A stretch of DNA of 64,000 nucleotides from Lingula anatina. Lineage: Eukaryota > Brachiopoda > Lingulata > Lingulida > Lingulidae. The notes under the pieces were generated by a model. That model did not search any database. It had not been told where the DNA came from and worked only from the letters and a program-made list of their open reading frames with translations. This document shows, piece after piece, positions 63,748 to 64,000 of this stretch. The first letter of the stretch is position 1. Every line of letters starts with the position of its first letter. The position numbers were made by a program, and so were the translations under genes. The stretch is from assembly GCF_001039355.2 (NCBI RefSeq), contig NW_019776104.1, positions 48,396 through 112,395 on the forward strand. Reading direction: 5' to 3'.

Positions 63748-64000
63748 CACCCTGTGACCACACCCTGTGACCACTCTCTGTGACCACCACCTGTGCCCAC
63801 TCTCTGTGACCACACCCTGTGACCACTCCCTGTGACCACACCCCGTGCCCACACCCTGTGACCACACCATGTGACCACTGCCTGTGACCACTCTCTGTGA
63901 CCACACCCTGTGACCACCACCTGTGACCACTCCCTGTGACCATTCCCTGTGACCACACACTGTGACCACACCCGTGCCCACTCCCTGTGACCACTCCCTA
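63748..64000. repeat. 13-bp minisatellite, about 20 units, running off the window
   Basis: Units of the form CTGTGACCACWCC recur every 13 bases with occasional GCCCAC variants and one 12-base unit. Since 13 is not a multiple of three, three successive units (39 bases) translate to the same 13-residue period in all minus-strand frames, which explains three overlapping open frames. Confidence 0.93.

Overview
The window is animal nuclear DNA: long introns with GT-AG junctions, AT-rich non-coding sequence, many microsatellites and decayed non-LTR retrotransposons. Three protein genes stand out. They are a TMEM201/Samp1-type inner nuclear membrane protein, a pedal peptide/orcokinin-type neuropeptide precursor, and a secreted or surface protein with a somatomedin-B-like module. 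The last two point to a lophotrochozoan (spiralian), most likely a mollusc or a close relative. No species was identified.

Layout. 1-8866 (+): the last seven recognisable exons of a TMEM201 orthologue. Its introns hold a foldback MITE-like element, two antisense LINE fragments and an 86-bp minisatellite that begins at a splice donor. 8998-15898 and 17768-22925: two large, nearly identical direct duplications, each split by a single N. 23796-24669 (-): the neuropeptide gene, with seven 14-residue peptides bounded by KR. 25-41 kb: gene-poor, low-repeat sequence with one isolated exon candidate and a 97-bp tandem duplication. 41.3-42.8 kb (-): C-terminal part of a LINE. 43.2-46.1 kb (+): TATA box, then a signal-peptide protein with fifteen 15-residue repeats, a somatomedin-B-like module and a Cys-rich ectodomain. 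46-48.2 kb: degenerate intronic repeats with DR1-like nuclear-receptor sites, then a ~333-bp satellite cut off by an N. 48-56 kb: mostly nothing recognised, apart from microsatellites. 57.5-60.6 kb: a third N-split duplication. 63.7-64.0 kb: a 13-bp minisatellite running off the window.

The dominant large-scale pattern is technical. Seven single-N joins occur, and at four of the joins or join pairs the flanking sequence is repeated almost exactly up to the N. This is best read as unmerged overlapping contigs or alternative haplotypes, not real tandem duplication. It inflates the window by roughly 7.5 kb. It also supplies two versions of each region, so indels between them can be read directly.

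The three genes show no obvious functional link; they act in the nuclear envelope, in secretory neuropeptide signalling and at the cell surface. I found no convincing new multi-gene system. The least ordinary biological items are the neuropeptide precursor, which combines two peptide families, the repeat-bearing somatomedin-B-like protein, and the minisatellite that has copied a splice donor.
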